A stretch of 64,000 bases of DNA, from positions 16,201,001-16,265,000 of the forward strand of contig OY727099.1 in NCBI GenBank assembly GCA_963402885.1, written 5' to 3'. Positions 37,101-50,863 of this stretch are shown here, one piece after another. Origin of the DNA: Antedon bifida. Its lineage: Eukaryota > Echinodermata > Crinoidea > Comatulida > Antedonidae. The position numbers were made by a program, and so were the translations under genes. The stretch's first letter is position 1; each line of letters opens with the position of its first letter. The notes under the pieces were generated by a model that saw only the letters and a program-made list of their open reading frames with translations, ran no database searches and was not told the origin of the DNA.

Positions 37101-39340
37101 ACAATTAGGAGTAAATATTTTAGACAAATCTGAAAGTATAATTGGTTGAGAAATCATCTATTAAACAACCCAATAATACAGGACATTCAAGTAGTTAGAT
37201 ATGTGTAGGGGTACAGTTATTATAGAACACAAATTAAGAGTACATATTTTAGACAAATCTGAAAGTATAATTGGTTGAGAAATCATCTATTGAACAACCC
37301 AATAATACAGGACATTCAAGTAGTTAGACATGTGTAGGGGTACAGTTATTATAGAACACAAATTAAGAGTACATATTGTAGACAAATCTAACAGAATAAA
37401 TTGTTGAGAAATCATCTATTGAACAACCCAATAATACAGGACATTCAAGTAGATAGACATGTGTAGGGGTACAGCTATTATAGAGCACAATTAAGAGTAC
37501 ATATTGTAGACAAATCTAACAGTATAATTGGTTGAGAAATCATCTATTGAACAACTCAATAATACAGGACATTCAAGTAGTTAGACATGTGTAGGGGTAC
37601 AGTTATTATAGAACACAATTAGGAGTACATATTTTAGACAAATCTAACAGAATAAATTGTTGAGAAATCATCTATTGAACAACCCAATAATACAGGACAT
37701 TCAAGCAGTTAGACATGTGTAGGGGTACAGTTATTATAGAGAACAATTAGGAGTACATATTTTAGACAAATCTAACAGAATAAATTGTTGAGACATAATC
37801 TATTGAACAACCCAATAATACAGAGCATTCAAGCAGTTAGACATGTGTAGGGGTACAGTTATTATAGAGCACAATTAAGAGTACATATTGTAGACAAATC
37901 TAACAGTATAATTGGTTGAGAAATCATCTATTGAACAATCCAATAATACAGGACATTCAAGTAGTTAGACATGTGTAGTGGTACAGTTATTATAGGACAC
38001 AATTAGGAGTAAATATTTTAGACAAATCTGAAAGTATAATTGGTTGAGAAATCATCTACTGAACAACCCAATAATACAGGACATTCAAGTAGTTAGACAT
38101 GTGTAGGGGTACAGTTATTATAGGACACAGTTAGGAGTAAGTATTTTAGACAAATCTGAAAGTATAATTGGTTGAGAAATCATCTATTGAACAACCCAAT
38201 AATACAGGACATTCAAGTAGTTAGACATGTGTAGGGGTACAGTTATTATAGAACACAAATTAAGAGTACATATTGTAGACAAATCTAACAGAATAAATTG
38301 TTGAGAAATCATCTATTGAACAACCCAATAATACAGGACATTCAAGTAGATAGACATGTGTAGGGGTACAGTTATTATAGAGCACAATTAAGAGTACATA
38401 TTGTAAACAAATCTAACAGTGTAATTGGTTGAGAAATCATCTATTGAACAACCCAATAATACAGGACATTCAAGTAGTTAGACATGTGTAGGGGTACAGT
38501 TATTATAGAACACAATTAGGAGTAAATATTTTAGACAAATCTGAAAGTATAATTGGTTTAGAAATCATCTATTGAACAACCCAATAATACAGGACATTCA
38601 AGTAGTTAGACATGTGTAGGGGTACAGTTATTATAGAACACAATTAGGAGTAAATATTTTAGACAAATCTGAAAGTATAATTGGTTGAGAAATCATCTAT
38701 TAAACAACCCAATAATACAGGACATTCAAGTAGTTAGTCATGTGTAGGGGTACAGTTATTATAGAACACAATTAGGAGTACATATTTTAGACAAATCTAA
38801 CAGAATAAATTGTTGAGAAATCATCTATTGAAAAAACCCAATAATACAGGATATTCAAGTAGATAGACATGTGTAGGGGTACAGTTATTATAGAACACAA
38901 TTAGGAGTACATATTTTAGACAAATCTAACAAAATAAATTGTTGAGAAATTATCTATTGAACAACCCAATAATACAGGACATTCAAGCAGTTAGACATGT
39001 GTAGGGGTACAGTTATTATAGAACACAATTAAGAGTACATATTTTAGACAAATCTAACAGAATAATTAGTTGAGAAATCATCTATTAAACAACCCAATAA
39101 TACAGAGCATTCAAATAGTTAGACATGTGTAGGAGTACAGTTATTATAGAACACAATTAGGAGTATATATTTTAGACAAATCTAACAGTACAATTGGTTG
39201 AGAAATTATCTATAGAACAACCCAATAATACAGGACATTCAAGTATTTAGACATGTGTAGGGGTACAGTTATTGTAGAACAAAATTAAGAGTACATATTT
39301 TAGACTTATCTAAAAGTATAATTGGTTGAGAAATTATCTA
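31166..39340 (+). repeat. 128-bp satellite array, about 64 homogeneous copies
   Basis: It is strictly head-to-tail, with GGACATTCAAGTAG sites at 31291, 31419, 31547 and 31675, exactly 128 bp apart. Variants differ at a few sites (AGTAAATATTTTAG against AGTACATATTGTAG; TCTGAAAGTATAATTGG against TCTAACAGAATAAATTG). Variant order repeats over ~2.05 kb (about 16 units): the rare GTTAGATATG variant at about 35141 recurs at about 37192, and the GCAGTTAGAC variant at about 35650 recurs at about 37704. Homogeneity is highest in the centre and falls at the right edge (38800-39340). There is no ORF. Confidence 0.95.
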
Positions 39341-42300
39341 GTAGATGATAGTAGGCATAGCTTATCAACTTATCAACACAATAAATATGGTAGATACATC
39401 AGTAATTTTGTAGTTGATTTAAGCATAAATGTTGTTGATTTATCAGGAATTGTTTAGTTGATTTAAAAATAGTAGGTGTAGTTGATAATTAATTAATGTT
39501 TAGTACAATAGATGTAGTTGATTAATTAGTAATTGTTTAGTTGATTTGATGATAGTGAGTGTAGTTGAGCATTATTAAGTGTTTAGTTTATTTAAACACA
39601 ATAAATGTAGTTTGTTATTCAGTAAATATTTAGTTATTTAAACACAAAATATAATTGATAATTCAGTAATTGTTTAGTTGATTTGATGATAGTAGGTGTT
39701 GTTAATAGTTAGGATTTTTTAGTTGATTGAAACACAACAAATGTAGTTGGTATATCAGGAAATGTTTATTCAGTTGATTTAATGATAGTAGATGTAGTTG
39801 ATAATCAGTAATTATTTAGTGGATTTAAACACAATTAATGTAGTTTATTATTTAGTTATTATATAGTTTATTTAATGATAGTAAGTGTAGTTAATTTATC
39901 AGTCATTGTTTTGATGATATTAGGTGTAGTTAATAGTTAGGATTGTTTAGTTGATTTAAACACAACACATGAAGTTTAATTGTTAATTGTTTAGTTGATT
40001 TAATCACAATAAATATTGTTTATTATTCAGTAAATATTAATTATTTAAACACAACATATAATTGATAATTCAGTAATTGTTTAGTTGATATGTTGATAGT
40101 ATGTGTAGTTAATAGTTAGAATTATTTAGTTGATTTACACACAATAAATGTAGTTGATCAATTAGTAAGTATTTACTTGATTCTATGAAAGTAGATGTAG
40201 TTGATAATTAGTAAATGTTTAGTTGATTTAAACACAACAATTGTAGTTTAATCACTTTGATAAAAGTAGGTGTAGTTGAGAATTAGTCATTGTTTAGTTG
40301 ATTTGATGATAGTAAGTGTAGTTAATTTATCAGAATTTGTTCAGTTGATTTAATCACAATAAATGTAGTTTATTATTCAGTAAATATTTAGTTATTTAAA
40401 CACAAAATATAGTTGATAATTCAGTAATTTTAGTTGATTTGATGATAGTATGTGTAATTATTAGTTAGAATTGTTTAGTTGAGTTAAACACAAAAAATGT
40501 AGTTTAATCAGTAGTTGTTTAGTTGATTTAATCAGAATAAATGTAATTTAATCAGTAATTATTTAGTTGATTTACACACAATAAATGTAGTTGATCAATT
40601 AGTAAGTATTTACTTGATTCTATGAAAGTAGATGTAGTTGATAATTAGTAAATGTTTAGTTGATTTAAACACAACAATTGTAGTTTAATCAATTTGATGA
40701 TAGTAGGTGTAATTGAGAATTAGTCATTGTTTAGTTGATTTAAACTTATTAACTCTAGTTTATTAGTTAATAACTGTTTACTTGTTTAGATGATAGTAGG
40801 TGTAGCTGATCAACTTATCAACACAATACATGTGGATGACTTAAACATAAATGTTGTTGATTTATCAGGAATTGCTTAGTTGATTTAAAAATAGTAGGTG
40901 TAGTTGAGAATTGTTAAGTGTTTAGTTTATTTAAACACAATAGATGTAGTTTATTATTTAGTTATTGTTTAGTTGATTTGATGATAGAAAATGTAGTTAA
41001 TTTATCAGTCATTCTTTAGTTGATTTAATCACAATAAATGTAGTTTATTATTCAGTAAATATTTAGTTATTTAAACACAATAGATGTACTTGATTGATTA
41101 ATTAGTAGTTGTTTAGTTGATTTGATGATAGAAAGTGTAGTTGAGAATTATTAGGTATTTTGTATATTTCAACAAAATTAATGTAGTTGATTATTTAGTA
41201 ATTGTTTAGTTCATTTAATCAGAATAAATGTAATTTAATTAGTAATTGTTTAGTTGTCTTAATAACAATAAATTTAGGTGATAATCAGTAATTGTTTAGT
41301 TGATTTAGTCACAATAAATGTAATTTAATCCGTAATTATTTAGTTGATATAAACATAATAAATGTAGTTGATTACTTAGTAATTGTTTAGTTCATTTTAT
41401 GATAGTAGGTGTAGTTGATAATCAGTCATTGTTTAGTTGATTTAAACACAATAAATGTAGTTTAATATTCAGGAATTATTCACTTGATTTTATGATAGTA
41501 GATATGGTTGATAATTAGTCAGTGTTTAGTTTATTTAAACACAATAAATGTAGTTTAATATTCAGGAATTATTCACTTGATTTTATGATAGTAGATATGG
41601 TTGATAATTAGTCAGTGTTTAGTTTATTTAAACACAATAAATGTAGTTTAATATTCAGGAATTATTCACTTGATTTTATGATAGTAGATATGGTTGATAA
41701 TTAGTCAGTGTTTAGTTTATTTAAACACAATAAATGTAGTTTAATATTCAGGAATTATTCACTTGATTTTATGATAGTAGATATGGTTGATAATTAGTCA
41801 GTGTTTAGTTTATTTAAACACAATAAATGTAGTTTAATATTCAGGAATTATTCACTTGATTTTATGATAGTAGATATGGTTGATAATTAGTCAGTGTTTA
41901 GTTTATTTAAACACAATAAATGTAGTTTAATATTCAGGAATTATTCACTTGATTTTATGATAGTAGATATGGTTGATAATTAGTCAGTGTTTAGTTTATT
42001 TAAACACAATTAATGTAGTTTAATATTCAGGAATTATTCACTTGATTTTATGATAGTAGATATGGTTGATAATTAGTCAGTGTTTAGTTTATTTGATAAT
42101 AGCAGATGTAGGAATTAGTAACTGTTTAGTTGATTTAAACTTTTTAAATGTAGTTTATTAGTTAATAAGTGTTTACTTGTTTAGATAGTAGATGTAGCTG
42201 ATCATCTTATCAACACAATAAATGTAGTTGATAATTATCAATTTTTCATTTGATTTAAACACAATAAATGGGGTCGATTAATCAGTAATTGTTTAATTGA

Positions 42301-42355
42301 TTTGATGATAGAAAGTGTAGTTGATAATTATTAATTGTGATAATTGGTTGATAAT
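39341..42355 (+). repeat. ~45-bp array, third block, with an embedded 93-bp array
   Basis: This is the same degenerate units as 27927-29715. Block 40718-41188 duplicates 28556-29025 across the 128-bp satellite, and about 40930-41410 recurs at 45893-46380. Internal duplication of ~430 bp is also seen (about 40140 and 40565). Confidence 0.85.
41434..42085 (+). repeat. 93-bp tandem array, about 7 nearly identical copies
   Basis: ATTCAGGAATTATTCACTTG occurs at 41467, 41560, 41653 and onward every 93 bp, with almost no divergence. The unit equals two of the ~45-bp units fixed together. The same 93-bp unit recurs three times each near 44715-44960, 47320-47570 and 48800-49060. Confidence 0.92.
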
Positions 42356-44390
42356 TAGTCAGTGTTGTTTTAAGGCAAAATTAAACAGAGGAATGCAGTG
42401 CAGTTTAGTTTGTTGATTTATACCAAAATTAAACAGAGGAATTAAAGTTTAGTTTAGTTGATTGTAGGACAAATGTAGACAGCAATACAGTTTAGTTGGT
42501 TGATTTATACCAAAATTAAACAGAGGAATTAAAGTTTAGTTTAGTTGATTGTAGGACAAATGTAGACAGCAATACAGGTCAGTTTAGTTGGTTGTTTTAT
42601 GACAAAATTAAACACAACAATGTAGTTTGATTTATTGGTTGTAGGACAATAAACAGAGGAATACAGTTCAGTTTAGGTAATTGTTGTAGGACAAAATTAA
42701 ACACAAAATGTAGTTTGATTTATTGGTTGTAGGACAATAAACAGAGGAATACAGTTCAGTTTAGGTAATTGTTGTAGGACAAAATTAAACACAACAATGT
42801 AGTTTGATCTATTAGTTGTAGGACAAATATAAACAGAGGAATGCAGTTCAGTTTAGTAGTTGATTTATGCCAAAATTAAACAGAGGATTTAAAGTTTAGT
42901 TTAGTTGATTGTGGGACAAATGTAGACAGCAATACAGTTCAGTTTAGTTGGTTGATTTATACCAAAATTAAACAGAGGAATGCAGTGCAGTTTAGTTAGT
43001 TGATTTATGCCAAAATTAAACAAAGGAATTAAAGTTTAGTTTAGTTGATTGTGGGACAAATGTAGACAGCAATACAGTTCAGTTTAGTTGGTTGATTTAT
43101 ACCAAAATTAAACAGAGGAATGCAGTGCAGTTTGGTTAGTTGATTTATACCAAAATTAAACAGAGGAATGCAGTGCAGTTTAGTTAGTTGATTTATGCCA
43201 AAATTAAACAAAGGAATTAAAGTTTAGTTTAGTTGATTGTGGGACAAATGTAGACAGCAATACAGTTCAGTTTAGTTGGTTGATATATACCAAAATTAAA
43301 CAGAGGAATGCAGTGCAGTTTGGTTAGTTGATTTATGCCAAAATTAAACAGAGGAATTAAAGTTTAGTTTAGTTGATTGTGAGACAAATGTAGACAGCAA
43401 TACAGTTCAGTTTAGTTGGTTGATTTATACCAAAATTAAACAGAGGAATGCAGTTTAGTTTAGTTTAGTTTAGTTGGTTGCTTTAGGACAAAATTAAACA
43501 CAACAAAGTAGTTTGATCTATTGGTTGTAAGACAAATATAAATAGATGAATGCAATTCAGTTTAGGTAATTGTTGTAGGAAAAAATTAAACACAACAATG
43601 TAGTTTGATCTATTGGTTGTAGGACAAATATAAACAGAGGAATGCAGTTCAGTTGGTTGTTTTAGGACAAAATTAAACACAACAAAGTAGTTTGATCTAT
43701 TGGTTGTAAGACAAATATAAATAGATGAATGCAATTCAGTTTAGTTAATTGTTGTAGGACAAAATTAAACACAACAATGTAGTTTGATCTATTAGTTGTA
43801 AGACAAATATAAACAGATGAATGCAGTTCAGTTTAGTTGGTTGCTTTAGGATAAAATTAAACACAACAATGTAGTTTGATCTGTTGTTGTAGGACAAATA
43901 TAAACAGATGAATGCAGTTCAGTTTAGTTGGTTGCTTTAGGAAAAAATTAAACACAACAATGTAGTTTGATCTATTGGTTGTAGGACAAATATAAACAGA
44001 GGAATGCAGTTCAGTTTAGTTGGTTGCTTTAGGATAAAATTAAACACAAAAAAGTAGTTTGATCTATTGTTGTAGGACAAATATGAACAGAGGAATGCAG
44101 TTCAGTTTAGTGGGTTGCTTTAGGATAAAATTAAACACAATGTAGTTTGATTTATTGGTTGTAGGACAAATATAAACAGAGGAATGCAGTTCAGTTTAGT
44201 TGGTTGCTTTAGGACAAAATTAAACACAACAATGTAGTTTGATCTATTAGTTGTAGGACAAATATAAACAGTGGAATGCAGTTCAGTTTAGTTGGTTGCT
44301 TTAGGATAAAATTAAACACAACAATGTAGTTTGATTTATTGGTTGTAGGACAAATATAAACAGAGGAATGCAGTTTAGTTTAGTTGCTTT
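42356..44390 (+). repeat. ~92-bp tandem array
   Basis: The unit contains GGACAAATATAAACAGAGGA, ATGCAGTTCAGTTTAGTTGG and AAAATTAAACACAACAATG, with period 91-92 bp (43913, 44003, 44094). The left part has a variant form with TTTATACCAAAATTAAACAG and GACAAATGTAGACAGCAATA. Minus-strand open frames near 43483-43734 are repeat artefacts. Confidence 0.88.
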
Positions 44391-47300
44391 AAATATAAAC
44401 ATAATAAATGTAGTTGATTATTCAATAATTGTTTACTTTATAATAGATATAGTTGATAATTGGTCATTGTTTATTTAAACCTAATACATTTAGTTTATTA
44501 AGCAGTAGTTGTTTAGTTGATTTGGTTATAGTAGATATAGTTGATAAGTATTATTGTTTAATTGATTTGATGATAGGTGTAGTTGATAATTATTAATTGT
44601 TTAGTAGATTTAAACACAATAGACTTAGTTGATTAAACAGCAATAGGTTAGTTTATTTGATATATAATAATGTAGTTGATAATTAGTCATTGTTTAGTTG
44701 ATTTAAACACAATAAATGTAGTTTAATATTCAGGAATTATTCACTTGATTTTATGATAGTAGATATGGTTGATAATTAGTCAGTGTTTAGTTTATTTAAA
44801 CACAATAAATGTAGTTTAATATTCAGGAATTATTCACTTGATTTTATGATAGTAGATATGGTTGATAATTAGTCAGTGTTTAGTTTATTTAAACACAATA
44901 AATGTAGTTTAATATTCAGGAATTATTCACTTGATTTTATGATAGTAGATATGGTTGATAATTAGTAACTGTTTAGTTGATTTAAACTTTTTAAATGTAG
45001 TTTATTAGTTAATAAGTGTTTACTTGTTTAGATAGTAGATGTAGCTGATCATCTTATCAACACAATAAATGTAGTTGATAATTATCAATTTTTCATTTGA
45101 TTTAAACACAATAAATTTAGTCGATTAATCAGTAATTGTTAAATTGATTTGATGATAGAAATTGTAGTTGATAATTATTAATTGTGATAATTGGTTGATA
45201 ATTAGTCAGTGTTGTTTAAAGGCAAAATTAAACAGAGGAGTGCAGTTTAGTTAGTTGATTTATGCCAAAATTAAACAGAGGAATAATAGTTTAGTTTAGG
45301 TGATTGTAGGACAAATGTAGACACAGCAATACAGTTTAGTTGGTTGATTTATACCAAAATTAAACAGAGGAATTAAAGTTTAGTTTAGTTGATTGTGAGA
45401 CAAATGTAGACAGCAATACAGTTCAGTTTAGTTGGTTGCTTTAGGACAAAATTAAACACAACAATGTAGTTGTATCTATTAGTTGTAGGACAAATATAAA
45501 CAGATGAATACAGTTCAGTTTAGTTGGTTGCTTTAGGATAAAATTAAACACAACAATGTAGTTTGATCTGTTGTTGTAGGACAAATATAAACAGAAGAAT
45601 GCAGTTCAGTTTAGTTGGTTGCTTTAGGATAAAATTAAACACAACAATGTAGTTTGATCTATTGGTTGTAGGACAAATATAAACAGAGGAATGCAGTTCA
45701 GTTTAGTTGGTTGCTTTAGGATAAAATTAAACACAAAAAAGTAGTTTGATCTATTGTTGTAGGACAAATATGAACAGAGGAATGCAGTTCAGTTTAGTGG
45801 GTTGCTTTAGGATAAAATTAAACACAATGTTGACAACTTAGTTGATTAAACAGCAATATGTTAGTTTATTTGATATTTAATAATGTAGTTGATAAACACA
45901 ATAGATGTAGTTTATTATTTAGTTATTGTTTAGTTGATTTGATGATAGAAAATGTAGTTAATTTATCAGTCATTCTTTAGTTGATTTAATCACAATAAAT
46001 GTAGTTTATTATTCAGTAAATATTTAGTTATTTAAACACAATAGATGTACTTGATTGATTAATTAGTAGTTGTTTAGTTGATTTGATGATAGAAAGTGTA
46101 GTTGAGAATTATTAGGTATTTTGTATATTTCAACAAAATTAATGTAGTTGATTATTTAGTAATTGTTTAGTTCATTTAATCAGAATAAATGTAATTTAAT
46201 TAGTAATTGTTTAGTTGTCTTAATAACAATAAATTTAGGTGATAATCAGTAATTGTTTAGTTGATTTAGTCACAATAAATGTAATTTAATCCGTAATTAT
46301 TTAGTTGATATAAACATAATAAATGTAGTTGATTACTTAGTAATTGTTTAGTTCATTTTATGATAGTAGGTGTAGTTGATACTGATGCTTTAGGATAAAA
46401 TTAAACACAATGTAGTTTGATTTATTGGTTGTAGGACAAATATAAACAGATGAATGCAGTTCAGTTTAGTTGGTTGCTTTAGGACAAAATTAAACACAAC
46501 AATGTAGTTTGATCTATTAGTTGTAGGACAAATATAAACAGTGGAATGCAGTTCAGTTTAGTTGGTTGCTTTAGGATAAAATTAAACACAACAATGTAGT
46601 TTGATCTATTGTTGTAGGACAAATATGAACAGAGGAATGCAGTTCAGTTTAGTGGGTTGCTTTAGGATAAAATTAAACACAATGTAGTTTGATTTATTGG
46701 TTGTAGGACAAATATAAACAGAGGAATGCAGTTCAGTTTAGTTGGTTGCTTTAGGACAAAATTAAACACAACAATGTAGTTTGATCTATTAGTTGTAGGA
46801 CAAATATAAACAGTGGAATGCAGTTCAGTTTAGTTGGTTGCTTTAGGATAAAATTAAACACAACAATGTAGTTTGATCTATTAGTTGTAGGACAAATATA
46901 AACAGTGGAATGCAGTTCAGTTTAGTTGGTTGCTTTAGGATAAAATTAAACACAACAATGTAGTTTGATTTATTGGTTGTAGGACAAATATAAACAGAGG
47001 AATGCAGTTTAGTTTAGTTGGTTTAAATATAAACATAATAAATGTAATTGATTATTCAATAATTGTTTACTTTATAATAGATATAGTTGATAATTGGTCA
47101 TTGTTTATTTAAACCTAATACATTTAGTTTATTAAGCAGTAGTTGTTTAGTTGATTTGGTGATAGTAGATATAGTTGATAAGTATTATTGTTTAACTGAT
47201 TTGATGATAGGTGTAGTTGATAATTATTAATTGTTTAGTAGATTTAAACACAATAGACTTAGTTGATTAAACAGCAATAGGTTAGTTTATTTGATATTTA

Positions 47301-49985
47301 ATAATGTAGTTGATTTAAACACAATAAATGTAGTTTAATATTCAGGAATTATTCACTTGATTTTATGATAGTAGATATGGTTGATAATTAGTCAGTGATT
47401 AGTTTATTTAAACACAATAAATGTAGTTTAATATTCAGGAATTATTCACTTGATTTTATGATAGTAGATATGGTTGATAATTAGTCAGTGTTTAGTTTAT
47501 TTAAACACAATAAATGTAGTTTAATATTCAGGAATTATTCACTTGATTTTATGATAGTAGATATGGTTGATAATTAGTAACTGTTTAGTTGATTTAAACT
47601 TTTTAAATGTAGTTTATTAGTTAATAAGTGTTTACTTGTTTAGATAGTAGATGTAGCTGATCATCTTATCAACACAATAAATGTAGTTGATAATTATCAA
47701 TTTTTCATTTGATTTAAACACAATAAACGGGATCGATTAATCAGTAATTGTTTAATTGATTTGATGATAGAAAGTGTAGTTGATAATTATTAATTGTGAT
47801 AATTGGTTGATAATTAGTCAGTGTTGTTTTAGGGCAAAATTAAACAGAGGAGTGCAATTTAGTTAGTTGATTTATGCCAAAATTAACAGAGGAATAATAG
47901 TTTAGTTTAGGTGATTGTAGGACAAATGTAGACACAGCAATACAGTTTAGTTGGTTGATTTATACCAAAATTAAACAGAGGAATTAAAGTTTAGTTTAGT
48001 TGATTGTGAGACAAATGTAGACAGCAATACAGTTCAGTTTAGTTGGTTGCTTTAGGACAAAATTAAACACAACAATGTAGTTGTATCTATTAGTTGTAGG
48101 ACAAATATAAACAGATGAATACAGTTCAGTTTAGTTGGTTGCTTTAGGATAAAATTAAACACAACAATGTAGTTTGATTTATTGGTTGTAGGACAAATAT
48201 AAACAGAGGAATGCAGTTCAGTTTAGTTGGTTGCTTTAGGACAAAATTAAACACAACAATGTAGTTTGATCTATTAGTTGTAGGACAAATATAAACAGTG
48301 GAATGCAGTTCAGTTTAGTTGGTTGCTTTAGGATAAAATTAAACACAACAATGTAGTTTGATCTATTAGTTGTAGGACAAATATAAACAGTGGAATGCAG
48401 TTCAGTTTAGTTGGTTGCTTTAGGATAAAATTAAACACAACAATGTAGTTTGATTTATTGGTTGTAGGACAAATATAAACAGAGGAATGCAGTTTAGTTT
48501 AGTTGGTTTAAATATAAACATAATAAATGTAATTGATTATTCAATAATTGTTTACTTTATAATAGATATAGTTGATAATTGGTCATTGTTTATTTAAACC
48601 TAATACATTTAGTTTATTAAGCAGTAGTTGTTTAGTTGATTTGGTGATAGTAGATATAGTTGATAAGTATTATTGTTTAACTGATTTGATGATAGGTGTA
48701 GTTGATAATTATTAATTGTTTAGTAGATTTAAACACAATAGACATAGTTGATTAAACAGCAATAGGTTAGTTTATTTGATATTTAATAATGTAGTTGATT
48801 TAAACACAATAAATGTAGTTTAATATTCAGGAATTATTCACTTGATTTTATGATAGTAGATATGGTTGATAATTAGTCAGTGATTAGTTTATTTAAACAC
48901 AATAAATGTAGTTTAATATTCAGGAATTATTCACTTGATTTTATGATAGTAGATATGGTTGATAATTAGTCAGTGTTTAGTTTATTTAAACACAATAAAT
49001 GTAGTTTAATATTCAGGAATTATTCACTTGATTTTATGATAGTAGATATGGTTGATAATTAGTAACTGTTTAGTTGATTTAAACTTTTTAAATGTAGTTT
49101 ATTAGTTAATAAGTGTTTACTTGTTTAGATAACAACTGACTAATCAAATTAAACACAACAATGTAGTTGTATCTATTAGTTGTAGGACAAATATAAACAG
49201 ATGAATACAGTTCAGTTTAGTTGGTTGCTTTAGGATAAAATTAAACACAACAATGTAGTTTGATTTATTGGTTGTAGGACAAATATAAACAGAAGAATGC
49301 AGTTCAGTTTAGTTGGTTTAAATATAAACATAATAAATGAAGTTGATTATTCATTAATTGTTTACTTGATAGTAGATATAGTTGATAATTAGTCATTGTT
49401 TATTTAAACCTAATACAGTTAGTTTATTAATCAGTAGTTGATTTGGTGATGGTAGATATAGTTGATAAGTTTTATTGTTTAATTGATTTGATGATAGGTG
49501 TAGTTGATAATTAATAATTGTTTAGTAGATTTAAACACAATAGACATAGTTGATTAAACAGCAATAGGTTAGTTTATTTGATAATAATAATGTAGTTGAT
49601 AATTAGTAATTTCAGTTGATTTAATAATAATAAATGTAGTTTAATAATCAGTAGTTGTTTAGTTAATTTGATGATAATTAGTAGGTGTAGCTGATAAATA
49701 GATAATTGGTAATTGTTTAGTAGATTTGAACATAATAAACATAGTTTATTAAACATCAATAGTTTAGTTTATTTGAGTGTAGTTGATAATTAGTAATTGT
49801 TTAGTTGGTTTAAACACAACATAGGTAGTTGATGTATCAGGGATTACTTATTTGATTTGAAATGTTGATTTAAACACAATAAATGTAGTTGATCAACCTG
49901 TAATGTTTACTTGCTTTGATGATAGTAGATGCAGATGATTAATTAGTTATTGTTTAGTTTAATAGTAAGTTTAGTTGATAATAAA
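44391..49985 (+). repeat. Mosaic of alternating 92-bp, 93-bp and ~45-bp blocks
   Basis: 92-bp-type blocks occur at about 45216-45830, 46384-47020, 47816-48505 and 49146-49318. They alternate with ~45-bp and 93-bp blocks. A composite unit of ~1485 bp is repeated nearly exactly (starting at 47021 and 48506), and a related one starts near 44386. The pattern indicates repeated segmental duplication within the array. No gene is seen. Confidence 0.85.
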
Positions 49986-50061
49986 TTTTTTTCAATGTAC
50001 ATATATGAGATAACATTTAATTTGCTGAGAACACATTCATATTATTACTGTTTAATTTTAG

Positions 50062-50154
50062 TTGTATGGAAGCAGTGACCAAGATAATCAGAAACTGAAT
50101 GGGAAAGAAGATGAAGAAAAAGAAATACCAAACACCAAGAAAGAACAGAAATAG
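50062..50154 (+). other. Candidate terminal coding exon with charged C-terminus
   Basis: The acceptor is GTTTAATTTTAG. The phase-0 frame gives 30 codons rich in Lys, Glu, Asp and Asn, ending with TAG at 50152-50154. AATAAA follows at 50231. It is the first non-repetitive sequence after the arrays. See the transcription-unit entry for the spliced model. Confidence 0.3.
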
Positions 50155-50230
50155 GCCTACATAATTATATATATATGTTGGTATGATACTTTTAATTATC
50201 TCAATTAAAACCAACCACCCATATTCATGA

Positions 50231-50236
50231 AATAAA
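50231..50236 (+). terminator. Possible polyadenylation signal AATAAA
   Basis: An AATAAA hexamer 77 bp after the candidate stop codon. In AT-rich DNA the hexamer is common, so support is weak by itself. Confidence 0.25.
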
Positions 50237-50411
50237 GTGCAAAACAAATTCTAAGCAATTGATTAAACCAAATATAAAAATCCTTACAATTAGAATATAG
50301 TGAAAACTATGTAGGCAAATCAGAAACTAATTGACTGGAAACAGAAATGTAGAAATTGACAGTTAGTTATTTTAGTCTTTTAAAATGTTTATTTTCTTTT
50401 TCTACCCACAG

Positions 50412-50537
50412 TTAGTTGATGTTTGGTCTTTGCAGCATTTGCATAGAATGAGTCAAATGCAGAAAAACAGCATTACAACAGCACCACAATCCATATTTGT
50501 ACAGTTTCGAGGCTCACTTGTTCTGGTAGTAGATTGA
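50412..50537 (+). other. Alternative candidate terminal exon, 41 open codons
   Basis: A strong acceptor (TTTTCTACCCACAG) is followed by a phase-0 frame of 41 codons ending with TGA at 50535-50537. The composition is more GC-rich and less biased than its surroundings. AATAAA lies at 50858-50863. No family is recognised. Confidence 0.3.
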
Positions 50538-50857
50538 GTCTTCCGAGACATGGGCCACATACATATAGAGGACATATAAGAAAGAGAACCTGGATTGGTG
50601 GAACTTACACAATGTAACACTTAGTGGAAAGCATGTAGTTGAACAGAGTCATATCTTTACGAAGTACTATAATGAGAACATTACTCATTAAAATGGAAGT
50701 TTACTATTGTATTATTTTGTAAAATGAACATTTATGTTTTCTTAATGCTTGCAACAAACTAAAGTTCTTTTGAGTAGTTGTTTGTGATATTTTAGATTTT
50801 TTTGATTCAATTACGGTATATTGCTATTTGTGATTAATCAAGAAGAATTATTGAAGA

Positions 50858-50863
50858 AATAAA
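50858..50863 (+). terminator. Possible polyadenylation signal AATAAA
   Basis: AATAAA within GAAGAAATAAAG, about 320 bp after the candidate stop at 50537, followed by an A/T-rich stretch. Confidence 0.25.

Noticed and set aside
31166-39340. CRISPR-like array
   Set aside because: The repeats are directly adjacent 128-bp units with no unique spacers; the sequence is eukaryotic satellite.
43483-43734. 83-codon minus-strand frame with repeated motif
   Set aside because: It falls within the 92-bp tandem array and repeats with it, so it is not an independent gene.
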